Assembly (NCBI GenBank): GCA_037178625.1
Contig: CM074131.1
Span: forward strand, 2,976,001 to 3,040,000
Direction of reading: 5' to 3'
Length of the DNA stretch: 64,000 nucleotides
DNA from: Skeletonema tropicum
Taxonomy: Eukaryota; Bacillariophyta; Thalassiosirophyceae; Thalassiosirales; Thalassiosiraceae
The notes under the pieces are model-generated. The model was not told where the DNA came from. It did not search any database and was given only the letters and a program-made list of their open reading frames with translations. The position numbers and the translations under genes were made by a program. Each line of letters opens with the position of its first letter. Position 1 is the stretch's first letter. Of the stretch, positions 32,481 through 44,654 are shown piece by piece.

Positions 32481-34270
32481 CCACTCGTGTTCTTTGCTCG
32501 AAAGAGGTAAGTCCCTTCAAATCCCAACGCAAGCCTACTCTTGGCAATGAATCCACTAAACGTAGATGCAGGGTTACCAATGAATGCATTTGCCATTATT
32601 CCCAGCGTGATATCCCCTCCTACCCAAGCTAGCCTCATCCGGAACCAAGTGAATCATCGGACCAATATCCTTATCAGCACGTAGCCTCTGCAATATCTCC
32701 GGACGTTGATGATCCGTTAAAAACACAATGGGATAGTTCAACATCCCAATAGGTTCCAGTATAGCCTTGATGTACTTCCGGTTCCATATTCAACTGCTGC
32801 CTCAGGATCACATCCACTATTCTTGGCGACTCGACCAAGAAGTTCATGACCAGCTTTTCCTTCCAATTGTCGACTATGTATCACAGAGTATTTCTGAGAC
32901 GAGATTTGTTGCATGTCAGGTCCAAATAATCCATGGATACCCGTGCACATGTCCTTCACATTGCGATGACGGATATCCCGTCCCACGCCAGTGTTGTAAT
33001 TCCGGAACAGATTTCGTATATGATGGGTTTGAAACTCGACATAGTTGGGTAAGCTCTGCCTAGTCTTGTACATGAACAAATCTCGTGTTTCCATGTGTAT
33101 TATATTGGTATAGTTGGGTAAGTCATCATGTGATAGCATTTTGACACAAAAGGTACGTTCCATGTGATCCTTCCATCCCTTCCATGTCATCGTTCTGGAT
33201 TGCCATCCACATGGTGGTTAGGACTGGAACGACCCAACTATCCATACGTGATCCCTACCGTCATTCCCTCATTCTGAGCTCGTTCCAATGCATGGAGAAA
33301 CTCAATTAGATTGTTCCCCGTCCTACCAAAGGTTTCAACTCCCTCAATGAGTAAGATTGGATCATCCAGTCCAACTGCTTTACAGTTGCTTTGAAATTTC
33401 GTCATGATTTCCAAATCTTGTTCGGGGGGTATAGGCTGCCGGTCTTCCACAAATACTGAGTGGGTCATTATTACTTGGTGGTGGTTGGTCATAGGCGATA
33501 TTGAGATTGGCTTGAGGAGAGAGTATTTTCAAATGATCCACAGTTTGGTCGATGGACTAATGGATGTGGTTCCCGAAGCTCCACAGTTTCTGGCTCGTAC
33601 TTCCATTGCAAATTGCGTTCCATTCCTACATGGGGTGTGTCACTACTTTCCTCCTCCTCGTCGTCGTCTGTTGCATTACCTTCTTGACCTTCACCTGGTA
33701 TCATTCCAGGAGGGTACGATACTACATTGGGTGCATTACGTGAGATGAGTTCCTCTTGTTGGATAAGTAGTGATAAAGCTGATGTTGTGCTGCTCTCGTA
33801 ATCGTCGTGTTGAAGCTGAATCGACGAATTGAGAATCAAAACACAATCCTATCATAAGGAAGGTGACTGTGAGTATATTCTTCACTGGTGTAGTATTGGT
33901 TTTTGGAGGCATTAGTAGTAGTTGGATTGTACCGTGAGGTTATCGTCCAGTTATCATCGTCACTGCAAACTGAAGATGCAGATGAATATCTGGACCTATT
34001 ACTACTATCATACCCCTCCTCTTCATCATCATTAATCGTGGTCATTACGTTATCCTCTCGTTGAGTTCTCCGCGGATGAGTATTCCGTCGTTTTCTATAA
34101 TTATTAGTTGTAAACTCCGTTGCAGCAGTTGAAAATGTCGACGCTGTGGTGTTGGTTCCGTTGGTTAAAGCAGAGACGAAACTCTGTGAACCGATAGTGA
34201 TATCGTCTGCGTATTGATGCTCTTGCGAGTTGCGCTGGCGGCGCCGTTGGCTTGGGGTCATCATGGACAT
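32414..34270 (-). pseudogene. GT2: broken paralogue of the GT1 glycosyltransferase-like gene
   Basis: ATG 34270 opens a Ser/Thr-rich tail of about 130 residues (MSMMTPSQRRRQRN). A missing T at 33841-33845 breaks the frame just where YDRIVF runs into LILNSSIQL, a short hydrophobic stretch. Homology to GT1 then continues through at least four frames: LDDPILLIEG and FGRTGNNLIEFLHALERA (33238-33492), MDSWVVPVLTTMW (about 33200-33243), MERTFCVKMLSHDDLPNYTN plus YSVIHSRQLEGKAG (32738-33190), and GNPASTFSGFIAKSR (32414-32638). The number of breaks within a short span favours a pseudogene, although the region may also contain sequence errors. Confidence 0.7.
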
Positions 34271-34547
34271 GGAGAGGTTGCTATTGCAGCTTGCTCAGCT
34301 CAAAGGCGGTACTTATGACTGGAAGATTTAGACAGACCATTTGGTGGTGGTGGCCATGAGAACCTGGTAGGTGACCGACTGGTGACTGAATAGAATAGCG
34401 TCAGTCATGGTCGTGACTGGTATTGTTGTGTATATTGTACCGCTCTAGGTGTCTCTAATTTGTGTAGGTATCGTACCGCTGTCTTCGAATGCCGTCTCAG
34501 TGTTCGCGGTCATCGTAGCTAAATCTGGCGCGCCGGCCGTGGATAAA

Positions 34548-34559
34548 TTTGGCGGGAAA
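34548..34559. promoter_or_regulatory. E2F-type site
   Basis: TTTGGCGGGAAA matches the canonical E2F/DP consensus on one strand. It lies in the divergent region between GT2 (ATG 34270) and the NPF/PH gene (ATG 34755), about 200 bp upstream of the latter. Binding is inference. Confidence 0.45.
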
Positions 34560-34754
34560 GGTCATCGAATGTGAGTCCCACGTTCGCTTCAAAATTTAAA
34601 ATTTGGATTTCACATTTTTGGATTTCCCGACCACGGAATGAAGGCGAATGATGTTCGTTCATACTACAGCCTGCTTCTCTTGAGTAACACGCTCACATGA
34701 CAACAATCCCACTAACGCTCTAAACAAATACTCCCAGCCGCATCACAACCAATC

Positions 34755-36604
34755 ATGGCATCATCCGTCCCACCATCAAATCCATTCGATGGCTTCGACT
34801 CCTATTCCACCGTGGCGACTCCTCCCGCAAAAATGACGGCTTCGCCCCAAAGAGGGGCTGGTACTACACAACCACAGCAGCAGCCACAGCAGCAATATGT
34901 CGTGCCTCCAGAATATCAGCGGCCAGTGGCATCAGTGGCACTACCCCAGTTTGCGGAGCAGATGCTTCCAAGGGCTGGATCTGGATATCGCCCCCCTCCT
35001 CAGCCAGTGCAACAGCAGCAGATGCAGCAGCAACCAGTGCAACAGCCGCCAGTGCAACAACAGCAGCCGCAAGTTCAACAGCAACAGCCAGCACAGCAGC
35101 AACAGCAGCAATTAGTTGCAGCAGCCCCAAGCGCCATGACACCTTGGGCTCTACCACCAGCAGCTGCTGCTGCTGCTGCCCCGCCCTCTTCAGCTGGACA
35201 ATTGGCAGCTGCCAATCCATTTTCTGCCCCTCCTCAGCAAAATCAGCAGCTCATTCAAATGGATCCTTTTGCTGTTCAAATGCCAGTGCAACAGCCACAG
35301 CCACAACAGCAGCAGTTGGTTCCTGTACAGCAACCTCAATATCAACAGCAGCCGCTACTTTCGCCACAGTATCAAATTCCTGCACCACAGCCCATGATGG
35401 CTCCACAGCAGCAGCAGCAGCAACAGCAGCAGTCAACACCACAACAGCGACTTCAAAATGAAGTGCAGGGATTTTTCAATGACACGCCTCAAACTACTAA
35501 CAGCGCTTCCTCAGTCTTGATGGATGAAGCCGATGAAGAGGGCCTTGGTCTAATCGATGTAGAATTAAGCGATGAAGAAAGAGATACATCCAACAACAAT
35601 CACGAACGTCGCAAGGCCGATGGAGAATATTACGGAAGAAATCATCACCCTTCTTCTAACTACCTCCACCTCTTCATTACCACACGACAAAAATGCCGAC
35701 ATTGCACCACCCCCACCAATCACACCGGCACGTCCTCACGCCTGAATACCTCTCACGACAAACCGCATCCTCCCGTACCGGTTCATCCGCCACCTCCCCC
35801 CTTCCCAAACCTTCCCTCGTAGTCCATTCCGGATATGTCCTCTCCCGAATATCCTTCCGCACGGTCCTAATGCGGAAATGGAAACAAACCTTTTGGATTC
35901 AATACGGCCCGACACAACTACTCTTCTTTCGTACCTTTAGTGATTATGAAGATTGGCTCAATAATCCCTACCATACTCAAAAGGCACGTGACTTTCTAGT
36001 CAAACTACGTGTCGACTTTGTCAGTGATTTGAAAAAACCAAGTGTGATGGGATATCAGGTCACTCAGATACGGAGAAAGCCCTATGGGAAGAATGTGATG
36101 TTGCATTTTAAATTGGAGAGGTGGATGGATTATGGACCGACGATTGCTGCGGCGTTTGCGGCACGGGAGGAGGAGATGGTGCATAGTCCGAGTATGAATA
36201 GTCGTCGTGGTAATGGTGGTCGTGATGGGGGTGGAGGAGGGGAGGAGTATATGAATACTACAAATGATGTAGCTTCATTACGAAAGATTATTTTGGGATG
36301 TATGAGGAATGCAAGGGATGCGGCATTGGTGGCTCGACGTGGACCCTTTAGTGGTGAGATGGGGGAACAAGAGGATGATGTGTATAGGGGAAGATACAGT
36401 ACAGATCGTGATGATTATTTGAATAACAACAATGGTTCAGCCTCGAATAACCATCGTAGGGGAGGCAGTAGTGGTTCTCCTGCTGCCAATATGGGATACC
36501 ATCAAGCCTTTTCGGCGGAAAGTTCTGCTAGGAGGAGAATGGATAAGAATGATTCTCCTGATTCTGGTGCTTTGGAATCGGTCAAGACGGAAGAATCTGC
36601 CTGA
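34755..36604 (+). CDS. NPF-motif, Gln-rich protein with PH domain (frame break)
   Basis: ATG 34755 opens MASSVPPSNPFDGFDSY; NPF is the EH-domain ligand of endocytic proteins. Residues 40-235 are Gln/Pro-rich. The N-terminal frame stays open to 35822, but the sequence after about 35620 looks out of frame. From about 35745 another frame gives a PH domain: VHSGYVLSRISFRTVLMRKW, KQTFWIQYGPTQLLFF, then a long alpha-helical end near DYGPTIAAAFAAREE. The rest is Gly/Asn-rich. I join the parts as one gene with one or two single-base breaks between 35620 and 35745; two separate genes are less likely, as the second has no good start. A membrane-trafficking adaptor is the best inference. Confidence 0.6.
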
Positions 36605-36975
36605 GGCGGTGCCACCGCAGGTGGCTACCAATGGGGTTGTGGATTTGTTGGGGTAAAAAAGGACAAAAACACGCATTGAAGTGCTTGAATGAGGTGTATA
36701 AATTTAATATGACCTCATACCTAAGTCTTGTATATAAATCAATCATCATTGCCTGCACAGTGAGGACGTGAAGAAGGAAATGCAGCACTAGTCGGATACG
36801 GAAGTTGCCTCAAGCATCGTGCTAACATCGTCTATGTAGCGAGTAACGTCATCGTGGGAGCATGCAGCTCATATTCGCGATCATAATGTATTTACTTATG
36901 ACTTCAATTCTACTAGATAGCAATACTTATTATGTAGGGAAGCTTCATATCAATTGAGAACACCGCACGATAGAC

Positions 36976-39404
36976 TCAAGCATTCTCTTCCTTCTTCTTT
37001 TTCTTCTGAAAGAACTCGTGCTGCAATGCATCTCTGACACCGAGCCGCCGTGCCGGGTCTAATTGTAGACACCGATTGAGAAAATTGGCAAACTTCAAAA
37101 CTTCCACTCTTTCAGACACACCAACCTTGGATGCCTTTAGCAATACTTGCGCAAGAGTAGCCTCAGTCTTGGCAGTGAGAACATTGACTATTCGAACGAT
37201 GGGTTGTCCCGTGACCTTGTCTAAATCTTGCTTGCGAAACTCGTAAGTCCCTCCAGTGTTACCTATCTCGAAATGAGGCTGTAGGCCCATTTTTTCATAG
37301 CTTGCATTATGCCGACGCACCATTTTGAACGAGAAAGGGCCCATGGTATCCATAAACTTCTGCAGCATATCATTGTTACTGTTGCCAGGAAATAGTACCG
37401 ATCCCGTATACAGTTCTGATATTGTTACCCCGACACTCCACAAATCCACCATTCGATCATATTCCAGCCCCAAAATAACTTCCGGGGGTCTGTAAAATCG
37501 TCGACACGAGATATGGAGTCGGATCATTATCATGATCAGTCTCGAAAAATGCCGATCCAAAATCACAAAGCTTGAGTGTCGAGAAGTTTGCCGATACAAG
37601 AATGTTGTCCGGCTTGATATCGGAATGAACAATTCGGTGCTTTTCCAAATGGACGCAGGGCACAAAGCAACTGCCTCGCATAGGACTTTACCGCGGTCAA
37701 ATTAATCCCAACATTCTTCCCAAACTTGTTGAGTAACCTCTCGTAAGTTGTGCGGAAGGTATTCGAATAAGAATATGCAATGGTTTCGGAATTCTGGAGG
37801 TGGAGTCGAAAACGCCTTTGAGTCTCCATTATGATTACCAAATAAATCAAGTGGTGATGATGCACTACTGTCCACCTCGAGAAGACGGACAATATTGTGA
37901 TTTTCTAGCTCGAGACGTTGCTGTTCCTCTTTATCAAATTCATCGTCACCATCATCGCGATCCTTCTTTGAGTTGTTTTTCTTTGACTTTGTTCTTGAGC
38001 TGCTGCTGCTGCACAGCATTCGTAGTATGCGCATTTCTTTTGCAGCTGCTCTAGCCATAACTTCGTTGTTTCGAATAACCTTCATGGCAACCACTCTTGA
38101 TGACGCTATATCTTGTTGTTGAGTACCAACGGTATTCTCCTCTACACACTTGATGACAGATGCAAAAACACCTTTCCCAATGATGCCCAAGACACGGAAC
38201 CGAACAACATCATCTTCTTCGACACCAATCTCTCTTGGCAATGTGATGATCTCACCGATGTTAGCCTTGTAGTAGCCTTCGGCATCATCGCATTCTTGTG
38301 CTGTGGCTTTTGTCTCATTCTTACTGTTTGTGGCATTCTTGGAATGTTGAGTTGGGACTGGTGTAGCATTGTCAGTGGTAGCAAACATGTCAAAGGAGTC
38401 ATCGTCGCTGTTTTCTTCTTCTTGCAGTTTGTCATGGCTGTCTTTGACAGCATCATTGGCATCGACTTCCATCTTGATTGGCACGATATTGTCATTTTCA
38501 GATGTCTGTTCCGATTTGATAACACCAGCAACATTGCGTGGCACATCTACAACTTCCATTTTTTTCACTTCGTTTGTCTGCTCTAACTTGCGAAGCTTCC
38601 GTCTCCTCTCCTCCCGACGTTGACGAGCCTGCCTTTCTTCACGTTCTTCTTCTGTCTCGAACTGAAATAGGTCATCATCGTCATCATCTCTTCCTCATTT
38701 CTTCGTTTCTTGTCGTTAGTATCATCAGAAAGGTCACCCACCAAAGCCCGTAGTTGACGTTGTTCCTCCTCTTCCTTCAATTGTTCTAATCGCTTCGCTT
38801 CTTCTTCTAATTTTCGAGCAGCTTCCTTTGCGTCTTGTTCTATCTTGCGTTGTTTTTGTAATTCTTCTTGTTCTATTTCTGCCTTTGTTTTCGCTTTTTT
38901 GGAGCTAGCATCTGTATTGCTTAATTTGTTGGGATCATCTTTGGATAGAGATGACAACGAGGAAGACTGAGTTTGTGCACTGCTACTTTGTTTTTGCTGT
39001 TGTTCCCGCTTCTGCCTCGCTTGAGCAAGTAACAAGTCCATTTCGTCATCATTTCCTTCATTGTTGCCTACAGCGCTTGCGCCGGTTAGTGCTGGGGCCG
39101 ATGGTCTGAGGATTCCCCTCCCTCGCCCTCGACCACGTCCCCTTCCCATACCACCAACTGGTGGTTCCTCTCGAACAAAATTGTTGCTGTTATGAATTTC
39201 TCCTCTTCCTCTATCCCTCTCCCATGAGATATCATGGTTAGTAGTATTGTAGCCTAAACCCTGCTGGCCTCGTGATCCCTGATAATGTTGTGGAGGATGA
39301 TGATCATTATTGCTGCTGCTGTGCTCTGCTCCATTTTGTTGATTATTTGTCATCCACGCTGGCAGAGTGTTGCCCCGTCCCCTGCCTCTACCTCTTCCAG
39401 ACAT
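36976..39404 (-). CDS. PRP4: PRP4-type dual-specificity kinase (pre-mRNA splicing), four frame breaks
   Basis: ATG 39404 opens MSGRGRGRGRGNTLPAWMT, then RG-rich and long charged helices. The kinase domain begins FRVLGIIGKGVFASVIKC and VVAMKVIR; later come HLEKHRIVHSDIKPDNILV, LKLCDFGSAF, RFYRPPEVILGL and DLWSVGVTISELYTG. HxDIKPDN plus DFGSA and the RxYRPPE activation end are typical of PRPF4B/Prp4, a kinase that phosphorylates tri-snRNP proteins during B-complex assembly. Continuity needs single-base shifts near 38690, 37740, 37652 and 37502. Protein homology continues exactly across each, so I favour consensus errors over a pseudogene. About 800 residues. Confidence 0.82.
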
Positions 39405-39637
39405 GGTGGTATGATAGAATATTACTGCTACGGTCTCGCTGATGTCGGTTCATGGATTATGGAGGTCTATGTCCATGTTAGAGTTTTGTTGTTTGGCAGC
39501 AAAAATTGTGATGAACAATGATAAAAAAAATAAATGCATGCGCTAAAGAAAAGTTTATGTTATGAAAATGGGTAATTCACATTTTCAATGCCAAACGTAT
39601 GGAAGATAGACGGAATAAAACAGATAAACTAAAGGAC

Positions 39638-42600
39638 GAGACAGTGGCATAAATTCTATGCACGCCAAACGTCTGAGAAGTGCTAATGAGCTTGTATGGT
39701 ATCGCCGCCGACTATAATGAGCCACTAGATGCGGCTCATGCGCCTATTGACGACGAGAGATACGATATGATTAGATATAGTGCTGCCGGCCAGCCCAAGT
39801 TGGACCACTCAGATCAGCTACAGCGTAGTAGCGTAACCTACTGAGCAGTGCAAATGAGCTTGTTTGCTATTGCCACCGACTGTAATGGGCCACTAGAAGC
39901 GGCTCATGCGCCAATTGACGACGAGAAATACGAAATGATTAGATATAGTGCTGCCGATCAGGTCCGCTGACCAGCCCACACTGGACCTCTCAGATCAGCT
40001 ACGAGACTGTAGCATCGCTTCTACGCTCACCAGCCGTCTAAGCAGTGCTAATGTGCTTGGCTAGTATCACCGCCGACTATAATGGGCCACTAGATGCGGC
40101 TCATGCGTATATTCAAAACGATACTATTTGGATTAATGTGGTGCAGCTAGCCAGCCCACACTGGACCTCTCAGATCAGCCACGAGCCTGTAGCATCGCTT
40201 CTACGCTCACCAGCAGTCTAAGCAGTGCTAATGTGCTTGGCTAGTATCACCGCCGACTATAATGGGCCACTAGATGCGGCTCATGCGTATATTCACGACG
40301 ATTGAGCCGATTTGTAGCAAATCAGGTGCAGCTGGCCAGCCCACACTGGACCTCTCAGATCAGCCACGAGCCTGTAGCATCGCTTCTACGCTCACCAGCA
40401 GTCTAAGCAGTGCTAATGTGCTTGGCTAGTATCACCGCCGACTATAATGGGCCACTAGATGCGGCTCATGCGTATATTCACGACGATAGATACTATTTGG
40501 ATTAATGTGGTGCAGCTGGCCAGCCCACACTGGACCTCTCACATCAGCTGCGAGCCTGTAGCATCGCTTCTACGGACGCCAGCCATCTGAGCAGTGCTAA
40601 TGTGCTTGGCTAGTATCACCGCCGACTATAATGAGCCACTAGCAGCGGCTCATACGTATATTCACGACGATAGATACTATTTGGATTAATGTGGTGCAGC
40701 TGGCCAGCCCACACTGGACCTCTCACATCAGCTGCGAGCCTGTAGCATCGCTTCTACGGACACCAGCCATCTGAGCAGTGCTAATGTGCTTGTATAGTAT
40801 CACCGCCGAGTATAATGGGCCACTAGATGCGGCTCATGCGTATATTCACGACGATAGATACTATTTGGATTAATGTGGTGCAGCTGGCCAGACCACACTG
40901 GACCTCTCAGATCAGCTGCGAGCCTGTAGCATCGCTTCTACGGACGCCAGCCATCTGAGCAGTGCTAAAGTGCTTGTATAGTATCACCGCCGAGTATAAT
41001 GGGCCACTAGATGCGGCTCATACGTATATTCACGACGATAGATACTATTTGGATTAATGTGGTGCAGCTGGCCAGCCCACACTGGACCTCTCAGATCAGC
41101 CACGAGACTGTAGCATCGCTTCTACGGACGCCAGCCATCTGAGCAGTGCTAATGTGCTTGTATAGTATCGACTGCCGACTATAATGGGCCACTAGATGCG
41201 GCTCATACGTATATTCACGACGATAGATACTATTTGGATTAATGTGGTGCAGCTGGCCAGCCCACACTGGACCTCTCAGATCAGCCACGAGACTGTAGCA
41301 TCGCTTCTACACACGCCATACGTCTGAGCAGTGCTAATGTGCTTGTATAGTATCACCGCCGAGTATAATGGGCCACTAGTTGCGGCTCATCCGCGTATAT
41401 TCACGACGATAGATACAATTTGTAGCAAATCAGGTGCAGCTGGCCAGCCCACACTGGACCTTTCAGATCAGCTACGAGACTGTAGCATCTCTTCTACGCT
41501 CACCAGCCGTCTGAGCAGTGCTAATGTGCTTGGCTAGTATCACCGCCGACTATAATGAGCCACTAGCAGCGGCTCATCCTCGTATTGACGACGGCAGATA
41601 CGATTTGTAGCAAATCAGGTGCAGCTGGCCAGCCCACACTGGACCTCTCAGATCAGCTTCGAGACTGTAGCATCGCTTCTACGCTCACAAGCCGTCTGAG
41701 GAGTGCTAATGTGCTTGTCTAGTATCGTCGCCGACTATAATGGGCCACTAGATGCGGCTTATGCGTATATTCATCACCGCAGACTATAATGGGCCATTAG
41801 ATGCGGCTCATCCGCGTATTGACAACGATAGATACGATTTGTTGCAAATCAGGTGCAGCTGGCCAGCCCACACTGGACCTCTCACATCAGCTACGAGCCT
41901 GTAGCATCGCTTTTACTCTCACCAGCCGTCTGAGCAGTGCTAATGTGCTTGGCTAGTATCGCTGCCAACTATAATGGGCCATTAGATGCGGCTCATGTGT
42001 CTATTGACGACGACAGATACGATTTGTAGCAAATCAGGTGCAGCTGGCCAGCCCACACTGGACCTCTCAGATCAGCTTCGAGACTGAAACATCGCTTCTA
42101 CGCACGCCATACGTCTGAGCAGTGCTAATGTGCTTGTCTAGTATCGACGCCGACTATAATGGGCCACTAGATGCGGCTCACGCGCATTGACGACGATAGA
42201 TACGATTTGGATTAATGTGGTGCTGCTGGCCAGCCCATACCCACACTGGACCTCTCATATCAGCTGCGAGACAGTGGCATAAATTCTATGCACGCCAAAT
42301 GTATGAGCAGTGCAAATGAGCTTATTTAGTTTCGCCGCCGAGTATAATGGGCCACTAGAAGCGGCTCATGCGTATATTCACGACGATTGAGCCGATTCGG
42401 TGTAATGTGGTGCAGCTGGCCAGTCCACACCCACTCTGGACCTCTCAGATCAGCTACGAGACTGTAGCACCGCTTCAACACATGCCAGCCGTCTGAGCAG
42501 TGCAAATGAGCTTGGCTAGTATCACCGCCGACTACAATGGACCACTAGATGCGGCTCATGTGTCTATTGACGACGACATATACGATTTGGTGTAATGAGG

Positions 42601-42905
42601 TGCTGCTGGCCAGCCCATACCCACACTGGACCTCGCATATCAGCTGTGAGCATGTAGATTCAATTCTATGCTCGCCATACGTCTGAGCAGTGCTAATGAG
42701 CTTGTATAGCATTGCCGCCGTCTATTATGGGCCACTAGATGCGGCTCATGCGCATATTCATTACGATTGAGCCGTTTTGGTGTAATGTTGTGCTTCTGCA
42801 GCTGACCAGCCCACACTGGACCTCTCATATCAGCTACGAGACTGTAGCATCGCTTGTATCAGAGCCATACGTCTGAGCAGTGCTAATGAGCTTGTATAGT
42901 ATCTA
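39638..42905 (+). repeat. satellite array 2, about 18 units near 185 bp, inverted relative to array 1
   Basis: The anchor ACTATAATGGGCCACTAG recurs at about 39711, 39879, 40076, 40256, 40441, 40625, 40809, 40993, 41178, 41362, 41549, 41734, 41968, 42153, 42341, 42531 and 42721, plus a short extra half-unit at 41783. The unit carries the same blocks as array 1 read on the other strand: GTATCACCGCCGACTATAAT, CTGGCCAGCCCACACTGGAC and TAGCATCGCTTCTACG. The middle units keep a 184-185-bp period; edge units are diverged. The 10-bp CACCCAATGG subrepeat of array 1 is replaced by ATACTATTTGGATTAATGTG or similar. Confidence 0.95.
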
Positions 42906-43452
42906 TGTTGTTGTGGTGAAGACACTTTTGATAGTTGGATTCCTTATTTTAATCATATTATGTACAACGAAGCTCAAAAGCTGTATCCTTTGATCCGAGA
43001 GTAACATAAACGAAAATTAAACAAGCGAAGAAGACAAGCAACATGATTAAAGAAGCTAATCAAAAATGACTAAAGAATGGCTCTTGATGGCTCCAATCAT
43101 TGCCTCACGAGACCCATCGACTTCCAAACCCATTTTATCAAGCTTCCTCCCGAGTGCGCTCACGCAAAGGGTAGTCAACTCATTGTTGCTCGGTCCATTT
43201 GTGTCATTCTTGCTCTTTCTACCGAATGCAATCAGGAGATCTTTCACAATATGCGCAGGGAAATCTGTGAAAGAGATCTGTGTAGCTGCTTCGTAATGAT
43301 TATCTATCAAGTAATTCACGACTGTCTCCTTGAGTCTGCATAAAGTAGATTATACATTGCGTTATCGAAGCTGATACTCGCAGAGCTCACGAATGCTGGT
43401 TCAGCTTCCAACTTGAGGTTGACGATGGAGTACTTGTCTGCAGCATCGATGA

Positions 43453-44020
43453 GGCGGCTTTGACTTGATGTCCCGTATTATTGAACCCCCCCCCCTCATT
43501 TTGAGGGCCCAGTCCAAGACATTGCAGAACAACAGCAATGTGCAGAACCACACGGTGCCATCTAGAAGCTGATATTGTCTCAGAAGCGAGATGTCTAATA
43601 CCGGTATGACACCACTACGATACAGATATATTTGGATGTGACACAACCTATTTTGGGTAAATTGGGTGCCCATTGGGTATCTTGCGTTCTGCATTTGGGT
43701 GCGTTCTAACTAGGCTTTCGGGTATAAGGGGGCGGCCTATCCGATTTCAGGGGGATTCCCCCTCCTTTTCCCCCTCCAAGAAACCGGGGGGGCGGCTAGT
43801 TAGAGGATTCTCCCGTGATTTCGGTCTAAATCTAGCCGAAATCGGGCTAAAAGGGACTTTTTGCAGCTCAATTTAGACGATTTTGCCTCTGCGAGCCACC
43901 CCGATTTCAGGGGGCGCCCCCGGCTCCCCCTTATACCCGAAAGCCTAGTTCTAACCCCCCACCACCCCTCACTTTTTGGATTTGGGTGTCAATAATACGG
44001 GACATCAAGTCAAAGCCGCC
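43453..44020. mobile_element. 568-bp MITE with perfect 32-bp TIRs and 3-bp TGA target duplication
   Basis: TIRs at 43453-43484 and 43989-44020 are perfect inverted copies (start GGCGGCTTTGAC). TGA flanks both ends (43450-43452, 44021-44023). A 3-bp duplication and GG-starting TIR suggest PIF/Harbinger, though not uniquely. Removing the element and one TGA restores BTB codons for K-D-I-I-D-A-A-D-K without a shift, so the boundaries are well fixed. No transposase inside. Confidence 0.9.
43710..43948. mobile_element. 239-bp TIR element nested inside the MITE
   Basis: 23-bp TIRs at 43710-43732 and 43926-43948 (start CTAGGCTTTCGGG) with a 6-bp flank TTCTAA on both sides (43704-43709, 43949-43954). 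It sits inside the 568-bp element and so inserted later or was carried within it. G/C-run-rich interior with no ORF. Confidence 0.82.
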
Positions 44021-44654
44021 TGATGTCTTTCGCATGAGCCTCGAGATCTTCTTCGGAAACACTTCCTCCATAAGTACACATAGGAAAGCAAATGATGGAA
44101 GATGTCCGGTTTGACATCATTGACTCACCATTCCATCACCATCGCTTGACTCACATTTGTCTGCAAGCATGGGTGCGCATCCCCGCAAAATTGTGCGGTG
44201 AGCGTAAAAGGATCTCGTTGTTTTTACCCTCTTCGTGCGATCATCATCTTCCTCCGCAGTGATGACTTCGAAGCAAACATCTGCCGTATTCTCATCATTG
44301 AACATATCTTTCATCATCTTGAGAAAAGGATTTTTTGGAACAAACACAGTCGTCGGTTCCTCTTCTATAGAAACAACGATTGTCAGCGTGCCATTACTGT
44401 CCAGAATATCTTTGGATTCATCCAAGATGACAGAGCGAACGATGTAATGGTGACGCCCACCGCTGCCCCTATAGTATTCTCTCTTGGCTGCTCCCCTGGC
44501 AAATTCCAAACTTATCAATAATCGTTATTCTATAACTGATCGTGATGCGTTCCTTTGTAAGATGTTTGAGGTAAACTGACACTCTATTTTCTGCAGGTGA
44601 ATTCTGGTGATGCAATGTAATGACTCCTCGTGGTGCAGAGGTTCGCGAAATCAT

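Larger units (their letters stand above)
43056..44654 (-). pseudogene. BTB/POZ protein gene broken by a TIR element
   Basis: The N-terminal part (44654 to about 44117, two frames) has a MATH-like segment (NRVSVYLKHLTKERITISY) and the start of a BTB domain: NTADVCFEV and FYAHRTILRGCAPMLADKC. Then DVKPDIFHHLLSYVY and YGGSVSEEDLEAHAKDI run to 44021. The element follows. Beyond it, DAADKYSIVNLKLEAE continues, and the last frame (43056-43319) ends with ALGRKLDKMGLEVDGSREAM, a C-terminal motif common in diatom BTB proteins. Several single-base shifts are also present (near 44140, 44075 and 43335). BTB proteins usually act as cullin-3 substrate adaptors; this copy cannot make one. Confidence 0.72.

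Noticed and set aside
34864..35461. Long ORFs in other frames of the Gln-rich region (Ala/Val-rich, Ser/Cys-rich)
   Set aside because: CAG-repeat shadows of the NPF/PH gene.
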